Source: Clostridiales bacterium
Lineage (GTDB): Bacteria > Bacillota > Clostridia > Oscillospirales > Oscillospiraceae
Direction of reading: 5' to 3'
NCBI GenBank assembly: GCA_021201185.1
Contig: JAJQFJ010000004.1
Coordinates: 1 to 64,000 of the forward strand
DNA: 64,000 nucleotides
Part shown: positions 24,570 through 33,080 of the stretch, in pieces
Layout: each line of letters opens with the position of its first letter
How positions within the stretch are numbered: the stretch's first letter is position 1
Notes under the pieces: model-generated
What the model saw: only the letters and a program-made list of their open reading frames with translations
Database searches by the model: none
Told to the model about the DNA's origin: nothing
Position numbers and translations under genes: made by a program

Positions 24570-24596
24570 AAAAATTCCTCCTTCAAAGTTCATGAG

Positions 24597-24647
24597 AAAC
24601 AAAAAAAGCGGCCACCCAGGTGCCAAAACGCACCCAAATGACCGCAA
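24597..24647 (-). terminator. Intrinsic terminator within the ICE operon
   Basis: A long imperfect stem (GCGGTCA...TGGCCGC with an inner GGTGC/GCACC) is followed on the minus strand by T7. It lies 38 bp past the 24685 gene and would attenuate expression of the downstream ICE genes. Confidence 0.8.
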
Positions 24648-24684
24648 TATGCTTTCTCTGTGTTCTGTTTTCATGGTGTTGTGG

Positions 24685-25194
24685 TTACTCCAGGAGCATT
24701 GCCGGGAACTCCTTTCCGTCGCCGCAGAGGATGGCTTCGTTATCGGACGCATAGCAGAACGTCCGGTAGATGTCGTCGCCGGTCAGGGACAGCAGGTCGC
24801 AGTCCTCATTCTCACGGCACACCACCGCAGCGCCCAGCAGGAACACCCTGCCGTCCAGCTTGAGAACCTGGTCGGTACGGTAGTAAAGGATCAGGTCGGA
24901 ACCGGCGAAGTCCTCGATGCAGTCATACCGCTCATAGAAGCTGGGCATCAGCTCACAGGCTTCCGCACTGGTCAGCACCTTCGACTCCCTGCCGGGACGG
25001 AGGACCATGACGATTTTCTTATCATCGCCTTCCGGCTCGCTTTCCTCCGGGTAGCGGTGGAGAAGCTCACAGACCATCTGCGCTGTCCGCATCCGCATGA
25101 TCAGGTTGAGCAGGTCTTCCGGCATTTCATGATAGCGTTCGCCGGGCGTCTTGTCCGTCTTGGGCATTGCCTTATTTTTCATTTTGTAATCCAT
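24685..25194 (-). CDS. ICE accessory protein, paralog of the 23985 product, 169 aa
   Basis: The protein starts MDYKMKNKAMPKTDKTPGER and contains KIVMVLRPGRESKVLTSAEA, GRVFLLGAAVVCRENEDCDL and LTGDDIYRTFCYASDNEAIL. The FLLGAAVV...LTGDDI part lines up with YLVGTAVV...LDGDDI in the next gene. No catalytic motif is visible. It is followed by a strong terminator. Position between ParB and the DUF3846 gene suggests a maintenance or transfer role, not more. Confidence 0.72.
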   Translation of the reverse strand: MDYKMKNKAMPKTDKTPGERYHEMPEDLLNLIMRMRTAQMVCELLHRYPEESEPEGDDKKIVMVLRPGRESKVLTSAEACELMPSFYERYDCIEDFAGSDLILYYRTDQVLKLDGRVFLLGAAVVCRENEDCDLLSLTGDDIYRTFCYASDNEAILCGDGKEFPAMLLE

Positions 25195-25234
25195 AGTGTG
25201 TTTCTCCTTTCACGATTGTGTGTTCTGCGGCCCG

Positions 25235-26107
25235 TTACCGGGCCTGATCTCGCTGCCTCCGCCGCTGCCACTGTTCCAGCAGCTTTATGATGGTCTTTTC
25301 CATCTGCTGGGGCGTATAGGACTTGGGGAAATACTTCCGCAGGTCGTTGGCCTTGAACGTCACATGGGCAAGGTCATCCTTTTTGGCCTCGTTCATGATC
25401 TCGCACATGGAATCCAGCGTCGCCGTCCCTTCCTGGCTTTGCTTTTTCAGCCGCTGTGCCTGGGAGAGAGAGGGGGTGGCCTGGGCGTAGTCCATAGCGT
25501 CCAGAAGCAATGCCTGTTCTTCTCTGGAGAGATAGGAACGCTCCACAGCCGGGCTAAAGGCTATCTTTTTCTCATCCACCATGTCCATCAGTTCCGGGAT
25601 GAGGTTGGTCAGGCGGACATAACGGTGTACTTGTCGCTCACTATCTTCTGTACCAGAGCTAACCTGAGAAACGCTCCACGACTTCTCGCCAAGTTGGCGA
25701 GAAGCTGATTTTCCCTGGTGTTTGATGGCGTCCAGCTTCATCTTGTACGCCCACGCCCGTTCGCTGGGAAGAATGTTCTCTCGCTGGAGATTGCTATCTA
25801 CCATTGCGATGATCGCTTCATCGTCGTTCATCTCACGGACAATGACCGGCAGGTTTTTCAGCCCCACCAGCTGCGCCGCATGACAGCGCCGGTGGCCGGA
25901 GATAATTTCGTAGCCGCCGTCCGGGTCAGGCCGGGCCAGCAACGGAGAAATGACCCCGAACGGGGAAATGCTCTCTACCGTTCGGGTCATGGCTTCATCG
26001 TCCACCACCCGGAAGGGATGTCCTTCAAAGGGATGCAGTTCCGAGATGGGTATCTGCTGAACCTGTTCCTGTGCGGGTGTGTCTTTGCTTTCGACATCAT
26101 TCGACAA
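25235..26107 (-). CDS. ParB/Spo0J-family partition protein of the ICE, 290 aa
   Basis: The N-terminal nuclease-like/CTP-binding ParB domain is clear: IPISELHPFEGHPFRVVDDE, then YEIISGHRRCHAAQLVG (the G-H-R-R motif) and NLQRENILPSERAWAYK. A helix-turn-helix (SERQVHRYVRLTNLIPEL) and a C-terminal helical region follow. The start is TTG at 26107, preceded by GGAGG. ICE-borne ParB proteins often lack a ParA partner, as here, and may stabilise the excised circle or act as regulators. An internal stretch, residues about 135-150, is Ser/Gln-rich and looks like a linker. Confidence 0.92.
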   Translation of the reverse strand: MSNDVESKDTPAQEQVQQIPISELHPFEGHPFRVVDDEAMTRTVESISPFGVISPLLARPDPDGGYEIISGHRRCHAAQLVGLKNLPVIVREMNDDEAIIAMVDSNLQRENILPSERAWAYKMKLDAIKHQGKSASRQLGEKSWSVSQVSSGTEDSERQVHRYVRLTNLIPELMDMVDEKKIAFSPAVERSYLSREEQALLLDAMDYAQATPSLSQAQRLKKQSQEGTATLDSMCEIMNEAKKDDLAHVTFKANDLRKYFPKSYTPQQMEKTIIKLLEQWQRRRQRDQAR

Positions 26108-26180
26108 AAATCGTCACCTCCATTTCTGCGTGTTTTTTTGAGGGGTGGGGAAATAGAATCAGCACATGGGAACCACCTCC

Positions 26181-27014
26181 TCAACCGCCATAGAGCAGGT
26201 CTTTGCCCAGCGCCTGCTTGTCCCGCCCGATCTCTGTGCGCCGGTCTGTTCCACGCACCTGCACAGGAGTACACAGCTCCAGCACCCGGCTGTAGATACG
26301 GGCGTGAGCCACATCTGCGGCGTTGCGAATCTGGCTGATGGTCAGATTGGTGGTGATGATGAGGGGCTTCTTCGATTTGTAGCGCTCGTCTATGACCGCA
26401 TAGACCTGTTCCAGCGCATACTCGGTGTTGCGCTCGATGCCCAGGTCATCGATGATGAGCAGTTCAAAGGACGAAAAAGAAGCGATATACTTGTATCGCT
26501 CCTCCGAGTACATACCACCCATCTGATTCAATATTTTCGAGAAGTTTGTCATCAGCACAGGAACCCCGGTCTCCAGCAGGGCGTTGGCAATGCAGGCGGC
26601 TGTAAATGATTTTCCTGTTCCAACATCCCCCCCAAGCAGGAGACCGAGGTTGTTCTTTTTGACCTCCGGCCAACTGTCCACATACCGCCTTGCCATCTGG
26701 ATGCTGGGGCTGTCCGCTGCCTTCTCAAACGTCCAGTCGTACAAGGCCCGCTCCTGAATGCCATTGGCCTTCAGGCTGTAGATATGATTTCGACGGTTCA
26801 TATCCGCCAGCTCACGCTCGTATTTCTCCAGATTCTCCTTGGCGCATTTGCACATACACGAGACAATGCTCTGTCTGCCAGCAATCTCCACCCGGCATTG
26901 AGTAGGCGTATGGCATTTCTTGCAGTAAAAAAGGCCGTCCTCTCCGACATATTCCTCGTCGGAAGGCTCGGCCTTCGTGTTCTGCTCAAAGAGGGAAGAT
27001 AACAGCTCTTTCAT
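26181..27014 (-). CDS. DnaC-like helicase-loader ATPase
   Basis: An N-terminal zinc-ribbon-like region (YCKKCHTPTQCRVE...CMCKCAKE) precedes an AAA+ domain with Walker A GDVGTGKSFTAACIAN, Walker B FELLIIDDLG and sensor TTNLTISQIRNA. This is the DnaC/IstB type that loads a replicative helicase. The start MKELLSSLF at 27014 overlaps the replication-initiator gene by four bases, so the two form one unit. It supports replication of the ICE after excision (inferred). Confidence 0.9.
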   Translation of the reverse strand: MKELLSSLFEQNTKAEPSDEEYVGEDGLFYCKKCHTPTQCRVEIAGRQSIVSCMCKCAKENLEKYERELADMNRRNHIYSLKANGIQERALYDWTFEKAADSPSIQMARRYVDSWPEVKKNNLGLLLGGDVGTGKSFTAACIANALLETGVPVLMTNFSKILNQMGGMYSEERYKYIASFSSFELLIIDDLGIERNTEYALEQVYAVIDERYKSKKPLIITTNLTISQIRNAADVAHARIYSRVLELCTPVQVRGTDRRTEIGRDKQALGKDLLYGG

Positions 27015-27757
27015 AGGCTTTCTCCTTCTTCGCATCTGTAGTTGTCGTGGCTGTAGGTTCCCACTGTTCCTGGGGTGGAAGCCGCTTGTCGCCGCTCCCG
27101 CCTTGCCCAGCTCCGAATGGTAGCCAGGTGACTCTTGTATGACTTCCCAGTGGAGGCCATATACTCGGACAATCGCTCGATCCGCCGCTGGTAGTCCTGG
27201 GGAAACTCAGCCTGTAAAGAAGAAAGCTCAGAATCAGACAGAAGGACGTTACCGTACTCCCCATACTGGTGGCGAGGCTCTTTCTCCTTCTTTCTTTTAT
27301 TTGAGTCAGTATTTATTTCTTCTTTACTTAATTGTTCTTTATTTAATTGTGGCGGGTTTTCCGGACGCGGTTTTCCCGCATCCGGTTTTGCCGCATCCGG
27401 GTTATCCGTGTCCGGTTTTACCGTGTCCGGATTTCCCGCACACGGTTTTTCCGTACACGGTTCACGAGGCATTTCATAGATGACATACTCAATGCCGCCC
27501 ATTTTGCCATCGTCCCTACGGAGCTGGTGCCGTTCCAGATAGCCATACTGCTCCAACTCCTGCAAGATTTTGACGATGCTGTCTTTGCCCTCCTTGCAGA
27601 TAGCAACCAAGCCCCGGACGCTGTAGTCCCAGGTCTCCGGCAGGCTCAGACAGAGGGAGAGCAAACCTTTCGCTTTCAGCGTCAGGTTCCTGTCTCTCAG
27701 ATGGTAGTTGCTCATGGTTGTGTAATTGGTATTTTTCTCGACTCGAAAGACCGGCAT
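27011..27757 (-). CDS. Replication initiator-like protein with N-terminal winged helix, 248 aa
   Basis: Residues 1-100 (KNTNYTTMSNYHLRDRNLTL, KAKGLLSLCLSLPETWDYSV, RGLVAICKEGKDSIVKILQE) are the winged-helix domain of Firmicutes RepA/replisome-organiser proteins. Residues about 100-135 are a Pro/Asp repeat (units like NPDTVKP and KPDAGKP) coded by repeated 15-bp blocks (about 27355-27450), a length-variable linker. The C-terminus is basic (SWARRERRQAA). Coupled to the DnaC-like gene, it is probably the initiator that binds the ICE origin. Confidence 0.85.
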   Translation of the reverse strand: MPVFRVEKNTNYTTMSNYHLRDRNLTLKAKGLLSLCLSLPETWDYSVRGLVAICKEGKDSIVKILQELEQYGYLERHQLRRDDGKMGGIEYVIYEMPREPCTEKPCAGNPDTVKPDTDNPDAAKPDAGKPRPENPPQLNKEQLSKEEINTDSNKRKKEKEPRHQYGEYGNVLLSDSELSSLQAEFPQDYQRRIERLSEYMASTGKSYKSHLATIRSWARRERRQAASTPGTVGTYSHDNYRCEEGESL

Positions 27758-27763
27758 GAAAGC

Positions 27764-27928
27764 TCACCTCCTCCGCCTGTCGGCCTGCCGCTTGCGGTAC
27801 AGACAGTGCTTGTAGCGGCACCGGCTGCCTTTGCTCCCGGTGGTGTGATACCGGCAATAGCGGCAGTCCGGGAACTTTCCGCCCATGCCCTTGTCATAGC
27901 CATCCTCCAGATATTTTTTCTTTCCCAT
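27764..27928 (-). CDS. Small Cys-rich basic protein, 54 aa
   Basis: A GGAG site lies six bases before MGKKKYLEDGYDKGMGGKFP. It has four Cys (DCRYCRY, SRCRYKHC) followed by an Arg-rich tail, giving a possible zinc ribbon. Its ATG overlaps the end of the previous Cys-rich gene. Function unknown; ICE-start genes often include such small zinc-binding proteins. Confidence 0.65.
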   Translation of the reverse strand: MGKKKYLEDGYDKGMGGKFPDCRYCRYHTTGSKGSRCRYKHCLYRKRQADRRRR

Positions 27929-28215
27929 CATGAACTCCTTTCGCAGTTCCGGTCTGCTCTTGCGGCCAGCCGGTTCTTGAAAACAGCGTTTATCACATCC
28001 ACGGTACACCAGCCGATGCAGGGCGAATATCTTCCGTAGGGACAGCCATCACACCGGTTATGCTCAGCGGGTGCTTTCTCCAGGATGAGATAGGCGCAGT
28101 TCTGTTCCCACATCAGACAGCCCTTCTTCCGGCCCTGCCAGTAGTAACAGAACTTACAGTCAGTGGGTTTGTCTCCGGAATACCGCACGTTGCTATCTGC
28201 TGTGTTCCCGCTCAT
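27928..28215 (-). CDS. Cys-rich protein at the start of the ICE operon, 95 aa
   Basis: The protein has nine Cys in pairs (DCKFCYYWQGRKKGC, NRCDGCPYGRYSPCIGWC) between residues 20 and 70, looking like two small zinc-binding knuckles. GGAGG precedes the ATG by ten bases. It is the first gene of the right end of the ICE, 328 bp from lysS. No family name can be given with confidence. Confidence 0.65.
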   Translation of the reverse strand: MSGNTADSNVRYSGDKPTDCKFCYYWQGRKKGCLMWEQNCAYLILEKAPAEHNRCDGCPYGRYSPCIGWCTVDVINAVFKNRLAARADRNCERSS

Positions 28216-28543
28216 GGTTCCTTCACCTCCATTTGCTCTTGAGCATGAAAAAAGTCCGTTCGTTCCACTCTCATAAGAGAGAAAACAAACGGGCTATGTA
28301 CCACCAATGCCGAATCCAGTGGCAGAGGCAAGGCGTATTGTCCTTTCAGTCGTGGTGGTACGCAAAGTTCCCTTACAAAGCGACAGCCGGAGTTTTTGGC
28401 TCCGGCTGTGGTGGTAAGTTCATTTTGTGAGACGACTTTCTATGAACTTTATGAAATTTGGTGGTAAGTTGGTGGTAAATGGTAAGGCTCCGGCCATCCG
28501 CCAACTTGGAAAACCCTTGATATTTCAAGGAAAATCTGATTTC
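28216..28543. other. Right attachment-site region of the ICE (non-coding)
   Basis: No gene is seen here. Five copies of GGTGGTA(A) are present: on the minus strand at 28299-28305 and on the plus strand at 28354-28360, 28410-28417, 28460-28467 and 28471-28478. A perfect hairpin of 10-bp arms lies at 28383-28409. The palindrome CCTTGA-TATT-TCAAGG (28515-28530) ends 13 bp before the lysS stop. Repeated short sites beside a small palindrome are what a tyrosine integrase uses as arm and core sites; this reading is inference. Confidence 0.6.
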
Positions 28544-30037
28544 TTACTGGTCGATGGGTTTCATTGTCGGGAACAACAGCACGTCCCGTATCCCCGCGCT
28601 GTCTGTCAGCAGCATGACCAGGCGGTCAATGCCGTAGCCGATGCCGCCTGTGGGGGGCATGCCCAGCTCCAGGGCGTTGAGGAAGTCCTCGTCGGTGTGC
28701 TCCGCCTCCTCGTCCCCTGCCGCGGCGTTGGCGTCCTGCTGGGCGAAGCGGGCCCGCTGGTCGATGGGGTCGTTGAGCTCGGAGTAGGCGTTGCACATCT
28801 CCCAGGTGTTGATGAACAGCTCGAACCGCTCCACCTTTTCCGGGTCGTCCGGCTTTTTCTTGGTCAGGGGGGAGAAGGCCAGGGGATGGTCCATGATGAA
28901 GGTGGGCTGCACCAGCTCCTTCTCGCAGTACTCCTCGAAGAACAGGTTGATGATGTCCCCCTTGGTGTGCCGCTGCTCATAGGCGATCCCGTGCTCGTCG
29001 GCGATGGCCTTGGCCTCCTCGTCGGTGCTCACCTGGTCGAAGTCCACCCCGGCGTACTTCCGCACCGCCTCATTCATGGTCATCCGGGCAAAGGGCTTGC
29101 CCAGATCGATCTCGGTGCCGGCGTAGGTGATGGTGGTGGAGCCGCAGACCTTTTCCGCCAGATAGCGGAACATGCTCTCGGTCAGCTCCATCATGCCGTT
29201 GTAGTCGGTGTACGCCTGATACAGCTCCATCAGGGTGAACTCCGGATTGTGTCGGGTGTCCATGCCCTCGTTGCGGTAGACCCGGCCGATCTCATAGACC
29301 CGCTCCAGGCCGCCCACGATGAGCCGCTTCAGGTACAGCTCCAGAGAGATGCGCAGCTTGATGTCCACGTCCAGGGCGTTGTAGTGGGTCACGAAGGGCC
29401 GTGCGGCGGCGCCGCCTGCGTTGGTCACCAGGGTAGGGGTCTCCACCTCCATGAAGTCCCGCTCCGCCAGGAAGTTCCGGATCTCCCGGATGATCTGGGA
29501 GCGCTTGACAAAGGTGTCCTTGACCTCCGGGTTCATGATGAGGTCCACATACCGCTGACGGTAGCGCAGCTCCTTGTCGGTGAGGCCGTGGAACTTCTCC
29601 GGCAGGGGCGTCAGGCTCTTGGAGAGGAGCGTGACCTCGTGGGCACGGACGGAAATCTGTCCCATCTCGGTCTTGAATACCTCGCCCTTCACGCCAACGA
29701 TGTCGCCGATATCGTACTTCTTGAACCAGGAGTAGGACTCCTCCCCCACCAGGTCCCGGCGGACATAGAGCTGCACCCGGCCGGACTTGTCCTGGAGGTC
29801 GCAGAAGGAGACCTTCCCCATCCCCCGCTTGCTCATCAGGCGGCCGGCCACGGAGACGATCTTCCCCTCCATCTCGTCATACCGCTCCGTGATGTCGGCG
29901 GCATGGGTATCCACGTCGTACCGGGTCTCCCGGAAGGGGTCCCGTCCCGCCTCCTGGAGGGCGGTGAGCTTATCCCGGCGGATCTGGAGCAGCTCGCTGG
30001 CGCTCTTTCCCGCGTCCGGGTTGAATTTCTTTCCCAT
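28544..30037 (-). CDS. lysS: Lysyl-tRNA synthetase, class II
   Basis: The enzyme charges tRNA-Lys. An N-terminal OB-fold anticodon domain ([20 protein letters not shown]) precedes the class II core with motif 2 ([29 protein letters not shown]) and motif 3 ([18 protein letters not shown]). 497 residues is the usual size. It ends 13 bp from the ICE core palindrome, so the ICE inserted just behind the gene and left it whole. greA lies 22 bp upstream on the same strand; greA-lysS operons are common in Clostridia. Confidence 0.98.
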   Translation of the reverse strand: MGKKFNPDAGKSASELLQIRRDKLTALQEAGRDPFRETRYDVDTHAADITERYDEMEGKIVSVAGRLMSKRGMGKVSFCDLQDKSGRVQLYVRRDLVGEESYSWFKKYDIGDIVGVKGEVFKTEMGQISVRAHEVTLLSKSLTPLPEKFHGLTDKELRYRQRYVDLIMNPEVKDTFVKRSQIIREIRNFLAERDFMEVETPTLVTNAGGAAARPFVTHYNALDVDIKLRISLELYLKRLIVGGLERVYEIGRVYRNEGMDTRHNPEFTLMELYQAYTDYNGMMELTESMFRYLAEKVCGSTTITYAGTEIDLGKPFARMTMNEAVRKYAGVDFDQVSTDEEAKAIADEHGIAYEQRHTKGDIINLFFEEYCEKELVQPTFIMDHPLAFSPLTKKKPDDPEKVERFELFINTWEMCNAYSELNDPIDQRARFAQQDANAAAGDEEAEHTDEDFLNALELGMPPTGGIGYGIDRLVMLLTDSAGIRDVLLFPTMKPIDQ

Positions 30038-30059
30038 TTCTTCCGTTCCTCTCGGCGTG

Positions 30060-30539
30060 TCAGTGATTGACGGCGATGTTGAGCACCTTGTACCGCAGCT
30101 CGCCCACCGGGGCCTCCACGGTGACCTCGTCGCCGACCTCCTTGCCCATCAGGGCCTTGCCGAAGGGGGACTCCTCGGAGATGCGGCCGCTCATGGGGTC
30201 GGCCTCCTGGGAGCCGACGATGCGGTACTCCTCCTCCTCGTCCATGTCCAGGTCCAGCACGGTGACGGTGCAGCCCAGGCCGATGACGGTGTCGTCGGAG
30301 GCGTCCTCCTCGATGAGCACATAGTTGTCCAGGATGGCCTGTACCTCGGCCTCCCGGGAGTAGAGCTTGCCCTGCTCGTTTTTCGCCTCATCGTACTCGC
30401 TGTTTTCCGACAGGTCGCCGAAGGAGCGGGCCTCCTTGATCAGGTCGGCTACTTCCTTCTCCCGCACTGTCTTCATCCACACCATTTCATCCTGCAGCTC
30501 CTTCAGCCGGGCAGGAGTCAGCTTGACCGGGTTTGCCAT
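30060..30539 (-). CDS. greA: Transcription elongation factor GreA
   Basis: GreA rescues backtracked RNA polymerase by stimulating transcript cleavage. The N-terminal coiled coil ([40 protein letters not shown]) has the acidic tip motif [11 protein letters not shown], and the C-terminal FKBP-like domain ([20 protein letters not shown]) is complete. The ATG at 30539 gives 159 residues, the normal length, with AGGTGAT upstream. It is the first gene of the greA-lysS pair. Confidence 0.97.
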   Translation of the reverse strand: MANPVKLTPARLKELQDEMVWMKTVREKEVADLIKEARSFGDLSENSEYDEAKNEQGKLYSREAEVQAILDNYVLIEEDASDDTVIGLGCTVTVLDLDMDEEEEYRIVGSQEADPMSGRISEESPFGKALMGKEVGDEVTVEAPVGELRYKVLNIAVNH

Positions 30540-30697
30540 AGTCCAATCACCTTTCCTTGTGAAATCAATAAAATACTCCATTTCCGGGGAGAGACAGCTC
30601 CGGCCCCTGAAATGGTACAGGCATAATAATTCATTGTCTGAACAGTATATGCGTTTTTCCCTGCCCTGTCAAGAAAAAAGTAGTTGCCTGACAGCCA

Positions 30698-30736
30698 AAG
30701 CGCCGGACAAAACCTCCCTGGTTCTGCCCGGCGCTT
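30698..30736. terminator. Terminator after phoU
   Basis: The stem AAGCGCCGG...CCGGCGCTT (30698-30706 with 30728-30736) is perfect, and a T-rich stretch follows on the minus strand near 30672-30680. It closes the pst-phoU operon. Confidence 0.75.
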
Positions 30737-30755
30737 CCATTTTTCCGGCGATATC

Positions 30756-31418
30756 TCAGAACATCCGGGTGCTTTTCAGCTCCCCGGTGAGCTTGAAGCC
30801 CACCCACTCGCACAGGTTCACCGAGTGGTCCCCCACCCGCTCCAGATACTTGATGATCATCAGGTAATCGATCACCTCGTCGATGTCGGCGGGGTGGCCG
30901 ATGAGGTACTCTCCCAGCTCGCTGCGGAGCCGGACAAACCAGTCGTCCACCACGTCGTCCCGGCGCATGGTGGCCTCTGCCAGGGAGAGGTCGTCGGTGA
31001 CATAGCTGGTGACGGCGGAATCCACCATGCCGCAGGCCACGGAGGCCATGGTCACCACGTCCTCCCGCAGCTGGGGGATGGAGCACTCCTCATGGCGGAG
31101 AGCCAGCTCGGCGATGTCCACCGCCTCGTCTCCGATGCGCTCGATGTCCACCACCATGTTCATGGCGGCGCTGACCTGCCGCAGGTCGCTGGCCACCGGC
31201 TGCTGCATCAGTAGCAGCTTGAGGCACCGCTGCTCGATATCCCGCTCCATGGCGTTGATGTCGTTGTCTCCCTGGATGACGGCGCGGGCCAGGCCCTTGT
31301 CGTAGCTCTTCAGGGCGGTCACGGCGTGCTCCACCGCCTCCACCGCCCTGACGGACATCTGTACCAGGTGAGAGGACAGGTTTTTCAGCTCCAGATCATA
31401 CTGTTTTCTCGTACTCAT
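30756..31418 (-). CDS. phoU: Phosphate signalling protein PhoU
   Basis: PhoU links the Pst transporter to the PhoR-type sensor and keeps the Pho response off when phosphate is plentiful. The two three-helix repeats are visible, each with the acidic metal-site motif: SAAMNMVVDIERIGDEAVDI and LMIIKYLERVGDHSVNLCEW. 220 residues is typical. It is the last gene of the pst operon, 30 bp after pstB. Confidence 0.97.
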   Translation of the reverse strand: MSTRKQYDLELKNLSSHLVQMSVRAVEAVEHAVTALKSYDKGLARAVIQGDNDINAMERDIEQRCLKLLLMQQPVASDLRQVSAAMNMVVDIERIGDEAVDIAELALRHEECSIPQLREDVVTMASVACGMVDSAVTSYVTDDLSLAEATMRRDDVVDDWFVRLRSELGEYLIGHPADIDEVIDYLMIIKYLERVGDHSVNLCEWVGFKLTGELKSTRMF

Positions 31419-31448
31419 TGCAACGTTTTCCTCCTTTTCCCGCCGGTC

Positions 31449-32228
31449 TTATCCGAACCGGCCGCTGATGTAATCCTCGGTGCGCTTGTCCCGGGGCGTG
31501 GAGAAGATCTGGGAGGTGTCTCCCATCTCGATGAGATCGCCCAGGAGGAAGAACGCCGTCTTGTCCGAGATACGGGCGGCCTGCTGCATATTGTGGGTGA
31601 CGATGACCACGGTATAGTCCTTTTTCAGCTCGCTCATCAGCTCCTCGATCTTCATGGTTGAGCCGGGGTCCAGGGCGGAGGTGGGCTCGTCCATGAGCAG
31701 CACCTCCGGCTTCACCGCCAGGGCCCGGGCGATGCACAGACGCTGCTGCTGGCCGCCGGAGAGACCCAGGGCGGACTTTTTCAGCCGGTCCTTCACCTCG
31801 TCCCACAGCGCGGCGCCCCGGAGGGACTCCTCCACCAGCTCGTCCAGCTTGGCCCGGTTCTTGATGCCGTGGATCTTGGGGCCATAGGTGATGTTGTCAT
31901 AGATGGACATGGGGAAGGGGTTGGCCTTCTGGAACACCATACCCACCTTCCGGCGCAGCTCATTCACGTCCTGCTCTTTGGCGAAGATGTCGTTGCCGTG
32001 GAGCTTCACCTCGCCGGTGATCTTCACGCCCTCCACCAGATCGTTCATCCGGTTCAGGGTCTTTAAAAAGGTGGATTTGCCGCAGCCGGAGGGGCCGATG
32101 AGGGCGGTGATCTCCCGCTCTTCGATGTCCATGTCGATGCCCTTGAGGGCCTGGAAGGAGCCGTAATACAGCTCCAGGTTCCGGGAGGTCATCACCGGCT
32201 CAGTCGCCGCGATCGCTTCTGTTTTCAT
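31449..32228 (-). CDS. pstB: Phosphate ABC transporter ATP-binding protein PstB
   Basis: The ATPase of the high-affinity phosphate importer. Walker [21 protein letters not shown], signature [20 protein letters not shown] and Walker [16 protein letters not shown] are complete. 259 residues, normal. It sits 9 bp after pstA in the operon and 30 bp before phoU. Confidence 0.98.
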   Translation of the reverse strand: MKTEAIAATEPVMTSRNLELYYGSFQALKGIDMDIEEREITALIGPSGCGKSTFLKTLNRMNDLVEGVKITGEVKLHGNDIFAKEQDVNELRRKVGMVFQKANPFPMSIYDNITYGPKIHGIKNRAKLDELVEESLRGAALWDEVKDRLKKSALGLSGGQQQRLCIARALAVKPEVLLMDEPTSALDPGSTMKIEELMSELKKDYTVVIVTHNMQQAARISDKTAFFLLGDLIEMGDTSQIFSTPRDKRTEDYISGRFG

Positions 32229-32237
32229 AAACGCCTC

Positions 32238-33080
32238 TTACCCTTTCTTCAGCTTTTTCTTGACGAATTTGGCCAGGAAGTTGATGACCAGCACGATCAC
32301 CATCAGAATGGCCGCAATGGCGAAGGCCAGGTCTACCTCGCCGTACTCCTGGTAGTAAACATACAGCATCACGCTCAGGGAGCCGCTGCTGGTGCCCAGG
32401 GCCTGGATGTAGTTGGTCACCAGCTTGTAGCCTGTGCCTGCGGTGTACAGCAGGGCCGCGCTCTCGCCCACGATCTTGCCCACAGAGAGGATGGCGCCGC
32501 CCACCACGCCGTCCATGGTGCAGGGGAGGACGATGGTCCAGATGGTGTGCCATTTGGTGGCCCCCAGGCCGACTGCACCCTCCCGGTAGGACTGAGGCGC
32601 CGTTTTCAGCGCCTCCTGGGTAGTACGGAGGATGTTGGGCAAAATCATAATTGCCAGCGTCAGGGAACCGGCCAGGATGCCGGAGCCCATGGACATCCCC
32701 TGGACAAAGACCATCATGCCAACCAGACCGTAGATGATGGAGGGGATGCCCGCCAGGCTCTCGGGGGCAAACTCGATGACTGAGACCAGCTTCCGGTTTT
32801 TGGCGTACTCCGTCAGGTAGATGGCCCCCCCGATGCCGATGGGCAGCGCCACCACCAGGGTGGTCAGGATCAGGTAAATGGTGTTGATGATGTTGGGGAG
32901 GATGCCGATGGTGCCGTTGATGGCGCTGCGCTGGGTGGTGAGCAGCTCCACCGTGATATACGGTACGCCCCGGATCAGGATATAGCCGATGAGCCCGATG
33001 AGCAGGGCCACGGTCACGACCACGCAGAACCAGATGATAAACTTGACGGCGCTGTTCCACGCCTTACGGGAAGAGCTCAT
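32238..33080 (-). CDS. pstA: Phosphate ABC transporter permease PstA
   Basis: One of two membrane subunits of the phosphate importer, with about six helices. The EAA-type loop QSYREGAVGLGATKWHTIWT contacts PstB. Its start codon overlaps the pstC stop by four bases (ATGA). 280 residues. A GLVGMMVFVQG-type helix and the final FVKKKLKKG tail are as expected. Confidence 0.97.
   Translation of the reverse strand: MSSSRKAWNSAVKFIIWFCVVVTVALLIGLIGYILIRGVPYITVELLTTQRSAINGTIGILPNIINTIYLILTTLVVALPIGIGGAIYLTEYAKNRKLVSVIEFAPESLAGIPSIIYGLVGMMVFVQGMSMGSGILAGSLTLAIMILPNILRTTQEALKTAPQSYREGAVGLGATKWHTIWTIVLPCTMDGVVGGAILSVGKIVGESAALLYTAGTGYKLVTNYIQALGTSSGSLSVMLYVYYQEYGEVDLAFAIAAILMVIVLVINFLAKFVKKKLKKG

Larger units (their letters stand above)
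1..28530 (-). mobile_element. Integrative conjugative element (ICE), right-hand portion, carrying a nested element
   Basis: The block contains conjugation and maintenance genes all on the minus strand: replication initiator, DnaC-like loader, ParB, PcfB, VirD4 and Maff2. Its GC is lower and more mixed than the chromosome that starts at lysS. The right boundary is placed at a 6+4+6 bp palindrome (28515-28530) 13 bp before the lysS stop codon. The left boundary lies outside the window, as do any integrase and the VirB4-type transfer genes that normally follow Maff2. The ICE is interrupted by a second element at 2528-21483. The order of genes is that of Clostridiales ICEs with PcfB-VirD4-Maff2 modules; the exact right end is inferred, not proven. 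Confidence 0.8.

Noticed and set aside
28299..28478. GGTGGTA repeats as a CRISPR array
   Set aside because: Units are 7-8 bases with irregular spacing and on both strands; there are no cas genes. Integrase arm sites fit better.
28427..30070. 547-codon plus-strand frame opposite lysS
   Set aside because: It is an antisense shadow of lysS, with low-complexity Val/Leu/Gly/His composition.
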